Shown here: positions 44,056-53,790 of the stretch, in pieces
How positions within the stretch are numbered: the first letter of the stretch is position 1
How the letters are laid out: each line of letters begins with the position of its first letter
Origin: Obscuribacter phosphatis_A
GTDB lineage: Bacteria; Cyanobacteriota; Vampirovibrionia; Obscuribacterales; Obscuribacteraceae
Assembly (NCBI GenBank): GCA_017303615.1
Contig: JAFLCK010000002.1
Span: forward strand, 124,001 to 188,000
Direction of reading: 5' to 3'
Length of the DNA: 64,000 nt
Notes under the pieces: model-generated
The model's database searches: none
Seen by the model: only the letters and a program-made list of their open reading frames with translations
What the model was told of the DNA's origin: nothing
Made by a program: the position numbers and the translations under genes

Positions 44056-45511
44056 AGACGAGAAGTCCTTCAATATAGTGCTGAAAAATCCTTTCGCAAG
44101 GCAGTACGACGCAATATTGAAGATTCTTCTGCCGCTTAGCAGCCTAGCCTTGTGCTATCTCCTCTACTATCTTGTAAAGATATTGCCATTGGGACTCTCC
44201 AATTTCTTCGCGCTAAAGGCAGCCTGGTTCAGCTTCATCCTTTTGCTATCCTACCTTGCTGTCTTATATTTGCAACTAAAGCGTCGCTTTGTCTTCAGCC
44301 AAGAGAGGCTCTCTCTGCCGGCAATCTACTGTCTGGCTAGCGGCGGCAGACTAAGCTGGGAATGGAAAGATCTAAAACGAGTAGTATTCTCGGCAAGCCA
44401 AGAACTGATTGAAATACCAGACCAGTTAGTGCTTGTTTTCAGCGAACCTAATGGTCTAAAGGAAAAGAACATTTATATTGATGTGAGAGATTTAGACCAT
44501 AACGATCTTAAAAAGCTAATCTACTCCATCACCAGTAGCGCCCCTGACGCCGAATTCAGCCCACCCATCGACCAGGTGGCAATAAAGATTCCAACGTCAA
44601 GCGGCTTGAAGCAGCTTAACTTTAACGACTTTACCAGTCTCTGGGACCATGAATTCTCAGAGCGCTTTGCTCCGACCCTCTATGTCCCACTAGCTGTTGG
44701 AAGCAAATTGAGAAACGATTCGCTAACAATTTTAGAGCTATTAGCATGTGGCGGTTCAGCCGCAATATATGCAGGCAAAGATCTTCTGGGTGAACAAATA
44801 ATAGTCAAAGAAGCGGTTATTCCGCTAAACGCGACACCGGAATTGAAAGAGAAAGCACTGGAATTATTCCATCGCGAAGCCTTACTTTTAAGCAAGCTAA
44901 ACCATCCTAAGATTGCCAAAGTGCTGGACCACTTCGTAGAAAACGACCATCACTATGAGGTTCTTGAATTTATTGACGGGCTTGATCTGCGACGCTTCGT
45001 CAAAGAAAGAGGCCCCCAAAGAGCGGAATTCGTCTTGCAATGGGCCGAACAAATAGCCGAGATATTGGTCTATCTGCACGAACAAGAGCCGCCAATCATA
45101 CATAGAGACCTCACCCCGGACAACTTGCTCCTGAGAGTGGATGGCAGAATAGTCTTGATTGACTTTGGCGCCGCCAACGCTTTTGTAGGCACCGCCACCG
45201 GCACCATGATCGGTAAGCAGTCTTATATGCCGCCTGAACAAATCAGAGGCAAAGCCGTTCCCCAAAGCGATATCTATGCCCTGGGCGGCACCTGCTATTT
45301 TCTCTTCACAGGTAATGACCCGACACCGCTCGAGCCGTCGCAAATCAATCAAGAACATGAGCTAGCTGCGTTTCTAAATCCATTTCTAGCCCGTTGCACT
45401 GCCTTAAACCTAGAAGATAGATACACCTTAGCCGGAGAAGTCTTGCAAGCAATTCGAAGCCTGCGGCTAAATCTAAAAAGTGAAGCAATCGGTGAGCCGG
45501 AACTGAACTAA
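44033..45511 (+). CDS. Membrane Ser/Thr kinase, tandem partner
   Basis: 492 residues from TTG 44033; GTG 44078 is an alternative start and avoids the overlap. Same architecture as its upstream neighbour: two membrane helices (about 20-80), PH-like segment (GGRLSWEWKDLKRVVFSA), kinase domain from about 215. Glycine loop is atypical (LLACGGSAAIYAG), but IVKEAV lysine, HRDLTPDNLLL and LIDFGAANAF are canonical, with IGKQSYMPPEQIRG and DIYALGGTCYFLFTG. Probably the active member of a kinase pair. Followed after 111 bp by the DUF2339-like gene. Confidence 0.85.
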   Translation: MILSNFDKDEKSFNIVLKNPFARQYDAILKILLPLSSLALCYLLYYLVKILPLGLSNFFALKAAWFSFILLLSYLAVLYLQLKRRFVFSQERLSLPAIYCLASGGRLSWEWKDLKRVVFSASQELIEIPDQLVLVFSEPNGLKEKNIYIDVRDLDHNDLKKLIYSITSSAPDAEFSPPIDQVAIKIPTSSGLKQLNFNDFTSLWDHEFSERFAPTLYVPLAVGSKLRNDSLTILELLACGGSAAIYAGKDLLGEQIIVKEAVIPLNATPELKEKALELFHREALLLSKLNHPKIAKVLDHFVENDHHYEVLEFIDGLDLRRFVKERGPQRAEFVLQWAEQIAEILVYLHEQEPPIIHRDLTPDNLLLRVDGRIVLIDFGAANAFVGTATGTMIGKQSYMPPEQIRGKAVPQSDIYALGGTCYFLFTGNDPTPLEPSQINQEHELAAFLNPFLARCTALNLEDRYTLAGEVLQAIRSLRLNLKSEAIGEPELN

Positions 45512-45622
45512 CCGCCGGCAACAGCATTGTCAATGAGAGACAGTGGCCAAACTGATTGCTCTAGCCTTTGGCATTGGGTAATCGCGTCTATAATAGGACA
45601 AACTGCCAGCAAGGAGCTGTCC

Positions 45623-48145
45623 ATGGACTCCACAAGCAATGACCTTAGTTTTCAACTCGAACAAGTTAAAGCGACGCTTTCCGATTTGACAGCTAGAATC
45701 AACAATATAGAAAGTGTCTTAAAGCTGACAAGACCGGCACCGGAAGAGGGAAGCTCGCTGCAGTCAATACAAGAAGCAAGCGAAGAAGAAGAAAAAGCTG
45801 CAGCAGCTCAAGCTCAAGCTCAGGACCATGAGATAACCAAGACTGCTCTTGAAGAAATCGAGCCGCCACCCGACAGTTTAGATAAATCGCTATCTAATTC
45901 GCCATCTTTAACAGTCACTTTTGAAAAGAAAGAAACCGCCAATCTGGAATCGACCATCGGTTCGCTCTGGTTGAACCGGCTAGGCATAGGCAGTCTTGTC
46001 ATAGGTGTTGCCCTCTTTGTCCTTTATTCTTTTCCATCCTGGCCGCCCCTGGCTAAGATTCTCGCCGGTCTTTTGACCGGTCTATCTCTAACTTTCGGTG
46101 GCGAGTTTTTTGCCAAGCAGCTCAAGGCCGATGATCGCCGCTACGGCGAAGGTCTTATCGGCGGCGGCTGGGCTCTTACTTATTTCAGCACCTATGCCGG
46201 TCATTACATCCAATCGGTGCAAGTGGTGCAAAGTCCGGTCCTTGCAGCTTTACTGCTCTTAGCCGTATGCGCGGCCGCCTTCTTTCATGCCCGTGAGAAA
46301 AACTCACAAGCGATAGCCATTCTATCTGTCGCCTTGAGCTTTTATACAATATGCATACAACCGCTCACCGCTGCTTCTTTAGGCGGCTGCTTGTTGATGG
46401 CCCTGGCTGCCTATACCCTGATTATTTCAAAAGGCTGGTACAAGCTTCTCTTTTGGACCAACCTCATGGCATATTGTACTTATTTAGGCATACTCAACCC
46501 AGGCTCTAGTGAAAGCGCAGCCCCGGCTCCCAGTCACTCTGAGACTTTGATCTATCTTTTCTTATTCTGGATAGGCACAAACATTTCAATTTTCTTCCTC
46601 AATGAAGATGAGCCAAACAAGAAAGATCGCCTCACCGTAACCACCCTGCTGAACGGACTATGCTTTGGTCTGGCAGCAGGCAACCGCCTAGAACTAATGA
46701 ATCCGCTTTGGCGAGATCTGATGCTGCTTTCAGCCGGTTTCCTCTATTTAGCCAGCTATAGATTTGCCAAACAACGCGGGCTAAATGCCGTGGGGGCAAT
46801 GAATGTCTTTATCGGCGCACTTTACACCACTCTCGGTCTGACCAATCTAAGCCCGGCACACTTCACTGTCTTGCTTTGGCTTATAGAAATTCCAACCTTG
46901 GTTTGTCTTGGTCTAAAGCATGAGTTAAGGTCGCTGAGATTTCTAGCCATCGGTCTTAGTGTAATCACAGCGGCCAAACTTTTAATCCTCTGTTTTTCAG
47001 ATAAAGCACTGAGTACTTTCGCATCTCTACCTGGTTTTCCCATCAGTGAAGCCGTTTCATATTACCTGTTAGCTGTACTGTCTATGGGTGTATGTGCCGG
47101 CGCCTATCATAAATGGCAAAATCGGGCAGCTGCTTTTGACAGTAACAGTAAAGGCATCTGGTATTACTGGTTCTTATGCGCTCTTGCCTCATTTATACTG
47201 CCTGTGCTTGTTGTCTACAAACAGACAGCCATCAATCTAATCGCGCTCGGATGGGCTATTCAAGCTGTTTTTTACTTTGCACTGGGCACAGTCATCAAAG
47301 AAAAGTCCATAAAATGTCTCAGTTTACTGCCTTTATTTACCGCCACCACGCTTTGCATTTTCTCGCCTATCAAGGGAGATTTTGCAGAGCTCACCGTGGC
47401 AGCGATAATATTTGCCCACCTGAGCGGCGCCATACTCAGTCGCAAATTGCCCGATAAACTAAACGGCAGCGAAAGCTCTTTCTACTTTTATTACTTTGTC
47501 ACTATGGGAGCCGCTGCCACGTTCATGCAAACCTGGCTCATCGCTCCAGATAGTTTCTTAGCAATTAGATGGTCAGGCGAGGCAGCGGTCTTGGTTTCAT
47601 TAGGTCTCTGGTTCAAAGATCGCTATACCAGAATCCTTGCCGGTCTATGGTACATAGGCGTCATGCAGGTCTTGCTCTTCAGCTACCCGCACTGGGATCT
47701 GGCAGAGGCACTTTCTGTAGTGGCAGTGGTTTCACTGGTGGCTTGCCTCTATCGCCTTGTGGCACACAACTATCCAGAGCTTTGCCTGGCAAATGAAGTG
47801 CGGGTAAGCATCTATTATCAATTGTTTGCCATTGCAATTATATTCGGCGCCATATCATCTTTCGCCCCTACTTCTTTGGTCTCGGCAGAACTGGGAGTCT
47901 TCGCACTTCTTCTCTGCGCTATAGGATTCATGATTCCAGATAAAGTATTTCGGGTAAGTGGACTGCTCATCTTTGGCGATCTAATCTTCAAGCTGCTTTT
48001 TATCGACCTGGCCGCAGCCAAAACAGAAGAGCGCATAATCTCGTTTATCTTGGCAGGTATAGCACTGCTCATCGCCTCATACTGCTATACCAGATATAGT
48101 GCAAGATTAATAAAGAAACAGCCCGAGACTAAAATCAACCCTTAG
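45623..48145 (+). CDS. DUF2339-type polytopic membrane protein
   Basis: 840 residues from ATG 45623, chosen because AAGGAG lies 6 bp upstream and the product opens with a coiled coil (SFQLEQVKATLSDLTARINN); an open frame from 45527 would add 32 atypical residues. After a disordered acidic stretch, residues about 110-830 hold about 20 to 25 membrane helices (SLWLNRLGIGSLVIGVALFV, GEGLIGGGWALTYFSTYAGH, RWSGEAAVLVSLGLWFKDRY) as in DUF2339 proteins, whose function is unknown. Its 3' end overlaps the convergent CPBP-fusion gene by 11 bp. Confidence 0.82.
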   Translation: MDSTSNDLSFQLEQVKATLSDLTARINNIESVLKLTRPAPEEGSSLQSIQEASEEEEKAAAAQAQAQDHEITKTALEEIEPPPDSLDKSLSNSPSLTVTFEKKETANLESTIGSLWLNRLGIGSLVIGVALFVLYSFPSWPPLAKILAGLLTGLSLTFGGEFFAKQLKADDRRYGEGLIGGGWALTYFSTYAGHYIQSVQVVQSPVLAALLLLAVCAAAFFHAREKNSQAIAILSVALSFYTICIQPLTAASLGGCLLMALAAYTLIISKGWYKLLFWTNLMAYCTYLGILNPGSSESAAPAPSHSETLIYLFLFWIGTNISIFFLNEDEPNKKDRLTVTTLLNGLCFGLAAGNRLELMNPLWRDLMLLSAGFLYLASYRFAKQRGLNAVGAMNVFIGALYTTLGLTNLSPAHFTVLLWLIEIPTLVCLGLKHELRSLRFLAIGLSVITAAKLLILCFSDKALSTFASLPGFPISEAVSYYLLAVLSMGVCAGAYHKWQNRAAAFDSNSKGIWYYWFLCALASFILPVLVVYKQTAINLIALGWAIQAVFYFALGTVIKEKSIKCLSLLPLFTATTLCIFSPIKGDFAELTVAAIIFAHLSGAILSRKLPDKLNGSESSFYFYYFVTMGAAATFMQTWLIAPDSFLAIRWSGEAAVLVSLGLWFKDRYTRILAGLWYIGVMQVLLFSYPHWDLAEALSVVAVVSLVACLYRLVAHNYPELCLANEVRVSIYYQLFAIAIIFGAISSFAPTSLVSAELGVFALLLCAIGFMIPDKVFRVSGLLIFGDLIFKLLFIDLAAAKTEERIISFILAGIALLIASYCYTRYSARLIKKQPETKINP

Positions 48146-50156
48146 AGACTGGTTTGGTCAAATAGAGAAAAGACAAGAAACCGAGACTGCCGACGATTGC
48201 TGCAGCAAAGATAAGTTCGGCACTCGGCTCGCTAATGTGCAAGCGCGCAAGCAGCACAGCTAGACCATTATGACCGGCATGCAGAAAAATGCAGGGCAAT
48301 ATAGATGCGCTACGCAGACGCATAAAAGTAATTAAACAACCGAGTGAAGCTGTCGGCAAAAAGCGGATAACACTCAAATGAAACAAACCGAAAAGGGTGC
48401 CGACGGCAACTATCAGTTTTACCGAAGAAAGCCTCTTAGACAAAAGTGAATAGATCACTCCGCGAAAGAGAAGCTCTTCGAAAATAGCAGGCGCCAAGGC
48501 GATGGCGATAAGGAGCAGCCACAGAGGCTCCGATGACAGTCCCAGCACCTGCTCCATAATCTTTTCAAGTGCCTTGGTATTGGGCAAAAACTGCGCCTGG
48601 GCGCTGGCAAGCAAGACAGCGATGGTGAAGGTGAGGGGCGCTGTCAGCAAAGCCGAAAGACAGGTGAGGAAGCCGCCGCGGGGTTTACTTAGAGCAAAGA
48701 CAGACTTGAGGGGCAACTTGAGCCAGAAATAGACAAGAAAGAACCCCGGAGCAAAGACCACGAAAACCTGGGTGAGAATTAGCCCCCAGACATGATGGGT
48801 GACCACCATTGACTGGGAAAGATAGAACATCAATAGAAAAATGCTGGAGCAGAGCAAGAAAAGTTCGCGACCAAAACGCCCGCTAGACCAGCGGCGTTCA
48901 GGCGATTCTTCCACACCGAACATGAGATCTTCTCTTTCCATGGTGGGAGCTGCAGACATAGTAAGAAGCCAGGCATAGACAAGCGAAATAGCGCAAGTAA
49001 GCGGCATCAGGAAGGCATCCCAACGGGCCTCTAATATGTCGTTCATCATAATCAAACAACCGAGAAATGGCACCACCGCCAGAGGCAAGCTAAGATGTAT
49101 GTCTCCGCTTACACCAATACCAAGGGGCATCATGGCTACAAACATGAGAGCGGTAAAATAGCCCTGGGCTTGTTGCACAGTGCGAGCCAAGCCGGCAAGA
49201 GACAGTAAGGTTACAGCCAAAGTCAGACAAAGTGGCAGCATCAAAACAGCGCTGATTAAGGCACAACTGAGGGGCAGACGAGCATGCAGGGGGAAAGGCA
49301 AAATCTGCAACAGCGGCGGTTGATAGAACTGCGCGACATAAAAGCCCAGCAAGGTACAAAGGACGAGTAGGTAACTAATCGCAGTCACAGCCAAGACTTT
49401 GCCGGCAAAAAGGCGTCGTCTGGAAATGGGCGTGATCACTATCGACTCTAGCGTACCGCGCTCTCTTTCACCGGTCAAAAGGTCGAGAGCCGGATAAATC
49501 GCCCCGAGAAAGGCGACAAAGACAAGCAAGGCTGCCAGTGTTCGGGCTATAAAAGGGCTGGCTATCTGACTGTCATCGGGCGGACTGAGCACCTTAACCC
49601 GCACTATTGGCGGTGCATTCACCACTACTTTATGCAAAACAAGCTTCTCTTTCAAGAGCTCTTCTCTTGTGGCAGTCAAGACCGAAAGCATGCGCATACC
49701 AGCATAGGAAGAGGATGGAATGCGGCCGGTGTAGAGTACTTCGACATTCGGGCACTGATCGTCTTTTGTAGATTTTGAATTTAGATACTCGGAAAGTTTC
49801 TGGGCAAAGTTGGGCGGTGCCGACAAAATCACATCGACCGTGCCTTTCTCAAGAGCACTCAGCCAAGCCTGTTTATCACCGGGCGGCAAATTAAGACTCA
49901 CTACCTTCAGACCTTTATTGCTTGAAAGCTTGGTGAATAGAGCACCGCCATCGCCCTGAAAAGCAACCGTAGTAAGGTTGAGGGCGGCCTGCTTAACTTG
50001 GCTGACTATAAGTTGCGGTGCCAAGCAAGAAACAAGCGGTCCAAGAAGGAAAGCAAGCAAGACGCCTGGAATAAGAGCCTTCAGGTCACGACACATATCG
50101 ACCAGCTCTTTAGAAGCGACAAGCAGTATTTTCTCTATCGCTTCTCTACTAAGCAT
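48135..50156 (-). CDS. ABC-2 permease fused to CPBP intramembrane protease
   Basis: 673 residues. The N-terminal 400 residues are a NatB-like ABC permease: hydrophobic anchor, extracellular loop, LLTGERERGTLESIVITPIS (the conserved loop) and about six helices. Residues about 430-670 are a CPBP (CAAX-protease-like) domain with its three motifs: FEELLFRGVIYSLL (EExxxR), FGLFHLS (FxxxH) and HAGHNGLAVLL (HxxxN). The same fusion occurs in other phyla beside NatA-type ATPases. It starts within the last 8 bp of the ATPase gene. Likely function is sodium or peptide export with a protease-derived module; substrate unknown. Confidence 0.88.
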   Translation of the reverse strand: MLSREAIEKILLVASKELVDMCRDLKALIPGVLLAFLLGPLVSCLAPQLIVSQVKQAALNLTTVAFQGDGGALFTKLSSNKGLKVVSLNLPPGDKQAWLSALEKGTVDVILSAPPNFAQKLSEYLNSKSTKDDQCPNVEVLYTGRIPSSSYAGMRMLSVLTATREELLKEKLVLHKVVVNAPPIVRVKVLSPPDDSQIASPFIARTLAALLVFVAFLGAIYPALDLLTGERERGTLESIVITPISRRRLFAGKVLAVTAISYLLVLCTLLGFYVAQFYQPPLLQILPFPLHARLPLSCALISAVLMLPLCLTLAVTLLSLAGLARTVQQAQGYFTALMFVAMMPLGIGVSGDIHLSLPLAVVPFLGCLIMMNDILEARWDAFLMPLTCAISLVYAWLLTMSAAPTMEREDLMFGVEESPERRWSSGRFGRELFLLCSSIFLLMFYLSQSMVVTHHVWGLILTQVFVVFAPGFFLVYFWLKLPLKSVFALSKPRGGFLTCLSALLTAPLTFTIAVLLASAQAQFLPNTKALEKIMEQVLGLSSEPLWLLLIAIALAPAIFEELLFRGVIYSLLSKRLSSVKLIVAVGTLFGLFHLSVIRFLPTASLGCLITFMRLRSASILPCIFLHAGHNGLAVLLARLHISEPSAELIFAAAIVGSLGFLSFLYLTKPVSKG

Positions 50157-50904
50157 TGGTCAAAGACTCACTTTTCCTCACTAGCTTGACAAAAGCTTCT
50201 TCTAGATTAGCTTTACCGGTCAGTTCCTTCAGTTCCTCGACGGTGCCGACAGCCAAAAGCCGCCCTTCGCTGATTACCCCGATGCGGTCGCAAAGTTTTT
50301 CGGCTTCGCTCATTGTATGGGTAGAAAGCAAGATACACTTGCCTAAATGGCGTTCCTGTCTAACAAATTCGTGCATAGCCGATGCGGCTAAAACATCAAG
50401 CCCGGTGCTGGGTTCGTCCAAAATTATCAGCAAAGGGTCATGAATAATCGAACGAGCGATAGAAACTTTCTGCCTGGTGCCTTGGGATAGCTTGGCCACA
50501 CGGGTATCGGCATATTGCTTGAAATCTAAAGCCTCAAGCAGCATATCGATGCGTTGATTCAAAAGCTCTTCTTTCATATCGCAGAGTCTACCGAAATACT
50601 GCAAAATTTCTCTTGCAGTCAGGCGCTCATAAAGCCCCGATGTCGAGGAAAGAAAGCCTAGATGCCGGCGAGCCCCCTGGGGATCTTTACTGACATCAAT
50701 TTCGTTTATAAAGGCCGTACCTTCGGTGGGGGCATAAATCGTTGATACCACCCGCAGTGTAGTGGTCTTACCGGCGCCATTGGGTCCAAGCAAGCCAAAA
50801 ACCTCGCCTGGCTGCACAGCAAAGCTAATGTCCTTGCAGCCGTAAAACTCACCACGACCTTTATCGTAAAAGCGCTTGCCCACACCTTGCACCTTAAGAC
50901 TCAT
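50149..50904 (-). CDS. ABC transporter ATP-binding protein (NatA-like)
   Basis: 251 residues. Walker A GPNGAGKTTTLRV, Q-loop region LGFLSSTSGLYERLTAREIL, signature LSQGTRQKVSIARSI, Walker B LLIILDEPSTGLDV, switch LLSTHTMSEAEKLCDR. The start overlaps the upstream permease stop (ATGA) and has AGGAG 7 bp upstream. Flanked by two different permease genes, so the transporter is probably a heterodimeric NatAB-type exporter. Matches the family best among sodium-efflux systems, but drug or lipid export is also possible. Confidence 0.93.
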   Translation of the reverse strand: MSLKVQGVGKRFYDKGRGEFYGCKDISFAVQPGEVFGLLGPNGAGKTTTLRVVSTIYAPTEGTAFINEIDVSKDPQGARRHLGFLSSTSGLYERLTAREILQYFGRLCDMKEELLNQRIDMLLEALDFKQYADTRVAKLSQGTRQKVSIARSIIHDPLLIILDEPSTGLDVLAASAMHEFVRQERHLGKCILLSTHTMSEAEKLCDRIGVISEGRLLAVGTVEELKELTGKANLEEAFVKLVRKSESLTNA

Positions 50905-52097
50905 GCTTTACTCCTAAACATCAAGAACCCGGCTAAAGAAGCCATGACAATTGTATAAACCAGGGAAGCAGCAATTGCCACTATTTGAATAGCGGAAACT
51001 TCGGCTGAAGTAAAAAATTGCCGCAAAGTGAGGGCGAGTCCAAGAAATGGCACCAGGGCGAGATAAGGCTGGGCATGAGCGCCTGACATTGATACAGAGG
51101 GCAGAAGGGAAAGCGATGGTACAAGCATGACCACCAACATAGGAATAGCCACCCAGTTTTGAGCCGACCTGACTGTGCGGCAAAAAGAAGTAACCAGCAT
51201 CATCAAAGAAGAAAGCAAAAGACCCATAACCAAATAGCCGACTGCCACCTCGGCAATCTGTACTGGGGTGAGCAGACTGTTTAACTCGGAAGCACTGATG
51301 GTTTGGAGTTTGCCGGCGGTGTAGATAAGCAGGGCAAAAACGGCAATTATCGAAAAGAAATTGACAGCCCCGGTAAAGACACCAAAGAGAGCCACCGAAG
51401 CCAGTTTAGCCAAGATAAGAGCCGACCTGGATACCGGCAAAAGTTGGGTGCTTTCGATAGTTTTGCGCTCAAACTCTTCGGTGGTAACCACTATAGACGG
51501 ATAACAAACCCCTACGCTCATCATCATGATACTGACTAAAAGCATGACAAAGTGTAAGGAGTAAGACTCTTGCTTGAGGGGATGCGAATTGACCATTTTT
51601 GATCTATAGGCATTGATTGAGCCGGTTTGCTGCAAACTGTCTTTGATCTGCTGGCGGTGATAGACCTCGAGAATTTCTTTAAAGCGCTCGGTCTGCATAA
51701 AGGCATCGAAGCTGTGCCCGACATAAAGATCTAGAACGCCGTCCTTTGCTTCCTCTGAAACAACCAAATTTACTTCTCTTTTGTGCAGCATGGCGCGGGC
51801 CGACTTTTCATTGCTTTCAAGCAGTTCGGTTTTGTCTTTGCCCGACTTTTGGGCATTATTGATGGCATTCTTGATATAGACGAGATTGCCCGGGCTGAGT
51901 CCGTAACAAGCGACCTTAAATGGCTTTTCTTTTGAGGAGGCCTGGGTTAGCAGGGTAAACTCCACACCGACAAAAGACAAAAAAGGATAGACCAGGCAGG
52001 GAATGAGCACGGTGTACATGAAGACATCGCGGTCACGAAAAGAATGCTGTAGCTCTTTTCTAGCAACCAGCCCCAAGTGACGAAAAAACTTCTTCAA
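50901..52097 (-). CDS. ABC-2 permease (NatB-like)
   Basis: 398 residues from TTG 52097, which has GGGGAG 7 bp upstream; a GTG at 52112 lies on the other side of that site and would give 403. N-terminal anchor after KKFFRHLGLVARKELQHSFR, a large extracytoplasmic loop (about 45-180), then about five helices (HFVMLLVSIMMMSVGVCYPS, VALFGVFTGAVNFFSIIAVF, VGYLVMGLLLSSLMMLVTSF). FERKTIESTQLLPVSRSALI is the conserved loop. First gene of the three-gene ABC operon. Confidence 0.86.
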   Translation of the reverse strand: MKKFFRHLGLVARKELQHSFRDRDVFMYTVLIPCLVYPFLSFVGVEFTLLTQASSKEKPFKVACYGLSPGNLVYIKNAINNAQKSGKDKTELLESNEKSARAMLHKREVNLVVSEEAKDGVLDLYVGHSFDAFMQTERFKEILEVYHRQQIKDSLQQTGSINAYRSKMVNSHPLKQESYSLHFVMLLVSIMMMSVGVCYPSIVVTTEEFERKTIESTQLLPVSRSALILAKLASVALFGVFTGAVNFFSIIAVFALLIYTAGKLQTISASELNSLLTPVQIAEVAVGYLVMGLLLSSLMMLVTSFCRTVRSAQNWVAIPMLVVMLVPSLSLLPSVSMSGAHAQPYLALVPFLGLALTLRQFFTSAEVSAIQIVAIAASLVYTIVMASLAGFLMFRSKA

Positions 52098-52186
52098 GCC
52101 TGAGCTCCCCACAAGACCGATTTATCAGCCGCTCTAAAGTCTTGTTCAATAAGGGCTATACCCAGTCCAGAGAGCCTTCTATTTGC

Positions 52187-52897
52187 TCAATCGGAAGAGA
52201 GATTAAGCCCGAGCAGGCTGCTGCCTGTCACTAAACGGCTATAGTCTTGAGGAGTATTGACATTGAAATAAGGCGGCAGACTGGTCTCGTTATCTTCACT
52301 AATCTCATAGGTGGAAGTATTGAGCCCGGCCAAGAAGTCTTTCAAAGAGAGATCGCCGTTAAATAAAGATTCTTCCAGGGGTTTGATGCAGTTTTTAGAA
52401 TAGACGCCCAAAAGCGGTTCTAAACCCTCTTCGTGGGCAGCCACCACTACGTCATGCTCAAACCTTCTGGCACAAAGCTCACGGATTAGCCTGGCGCTGA
52501 CCAGAGGCATATCGCAGGCAATGACAAAAGCATGACTGTGCTGCGAGATTAAGAGGCCCGAAAGTATACCACCCAAAGGCCCGCGATAAGGAAGTATGTC
52601 TTTGACCACATCCACTTCGAAGTCTTCATATGATTCGGGCTCGTTTGAGACCAAAAATGTCTCAGAGAAGAGGTCTTTGATATTGGTGAGAATATGTTGA
52701 ATCATCGTGGTGCCGCCATAAGGCAGAAAAGCCTTGGGGCGTCCCATGCGCTTTGAACGTCCACCGCAAAGTATCAAAGCGGTCAAATCAAGGGGCAGAG
52801 CCTCACGATTCTCCGTATCGAGAATCTGTGGATGCTTCTTGAGGGGCTCGCGTCCATCGCCCCTAAAGATATTAGACTCGTCTCTTTCTAGACTCAT
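52187..52897 (-). CDS. mobA: Molybdenum cofactor guanylyltransferase MobA-like
   Basis: Transfers GMP to molybdopterin cofactor. 236 residues from ATG 52897, 4 bp after the hydratase stop with GGTGAG 7 bp upstream; an open frame from 53002 lies inside the hydratase gene and is not used. Signature LILCGGRSKRMGRPKAFLPY for nucleotide binding, ACDMPLVSARLIREL for the metal-binding Asp, and LKDFLAGL near the end. The N-terminal 35 residues before the signature are an extra lead. It trails the leucine-catabolism-like genes with no other molybdopterin gene nearby, so another nucleotidyltransferase substrate cannot be excluded. Confidence 0.82.
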   Translation of the reverse strand: MSLERDESNIFRGDGREPLKKHPQILDTENREALPLDLTALILCGGRSKRMGRPKAFLPYGGTTMIQHILTNIKDLFSETFLVSNEPESYEDFEVDVVKDILPYRGPLGGILSGLLISQHSHAFVIACDMPLVSARLIRELCARRFEHDVVVAAHEEGLEPLLGVYSKNCIKPLEESLFNGDLSLKDFLAGLNTSTYEISEDNETSLPPYFNVNTPQDYSRLVTGSSLLGLNLSSD

Positions 52898-52901
52898 TGC
52901 C

Positions 52902-53756
52902 TTACTCACCGCGATAAACCGGCTGCCTCTTCTCGGCAAAAGCAGCAAGCCCTTCCAGCCTATCTTTAGAGTTGAGAAGAGTGAGATAAGCCTTGGTTTC
53001 AAGAGCCAAACCAGACTCTAGGTCACGGTCATAACCTTCGTCTATGGCAAACTTAGCAGCCCGCAGAGAAAGAGGTGCTGCTTGAGCTATCTCATGAGCC
53101 CAAGTGCGCACCACAGCCATGAGCGGTGCGTGATACCCACCAGCGGCGGTGGCAATACCATCGGTACTTTCAGCATAACCGGCATCGACCGAAACCACTT
53201 TGTGGATGAGACCAAGATTGTGACCTTCTTGGGCAGTGACTGTACCGGCTGTAAGAATTAGCTCTTTAGCTTTCGACTTGCCAATCAGCCTGGGCAATCT
53301 TTGGGTGCCGCCGGCACCGGGGATGATGCCGAGACGAACTTCGGTGAGGCGCAGCTGTGCTGTATCGACCATAACTCTAAGATCACAAGCCAGAGCCAGT
53401 TCAAAACCACCACCCCAGGCTGAACCGTTGATAGCGGCGATGACAGGCTGAGGCTGCTTTTCGATTGTACGCATCACCTTTTGAATGAGGGTGATATAGT
53501 CGAGGGTCTCGCCTTGGGTCATACCCTTGCGTTCAGCCAGGTCGGCACCGGCGCAGAAAGACTTTAGACCCGAGCCGATGATCGCTATCACTCTCACTTC
53601 TTTGTCTTGGGCAAGCTCATCTAGAGCTTTGACAAGATCGTGCAATAGCGCCCGGTTAAGACAATTCATCACTTTGGGACGATTGAGCTTGAGCCAGGCT
53701 AGGTGACCTTCTTTCTCCACAAGCAGCACTTGCTCAACTTCGGTGGTAGTACTCAT
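52902..53756 (-). CDS. Enoyl-CoA hydratase/isomerase family protein
   Basis: Crotonase-fold enzyme of 284 residues. Oxyanion-hole motifs SFCAGADLAERKG and AAINGSAWGGGFELALACDL are intact; both catalytic Glu positions are filled (LTEVRLGIIPGAGGTQR and KAKELILT). The position next to HMG-CoA lyase and a biotinyl carrier suggests 3-methylglutaconyl-CoA hydratase (leucine degradation), as in the Bacillus yng operon. Start ATG with GGGAGAG. General enoyl-CoA hydratase activity is the alternative. Confidence 0.88.
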   Translation of the reverse strand: MSTTTEVEQVLLVEKEGHLAWLKLNRPKVMNCLNRALLHDLVKALDELAQDKEVRVIAIIGSGLKSFCAGADLAERKGMTQGETLDYITLIQKVMRTIEKQPQPVIAAINGSAWGGGFELALACDLRVMVDTAQLRLTEVRLGIIPGAGGTQRLPRLIGKSKAKELILTAGTVTAQEGHNLGLIHKVVSVDAGYAESTDGIATAAGGYHAPLMAVVRTWAHEIAQAAPLSLRAAKFAIDEGYDRDLESGLALETKAYLTLLNSKDRLEGLAAFAEKRQPVYRGE

Positions 53757-53790
53757 TTACGCTCTCCCAGACAATAATTGAAACTATTTT

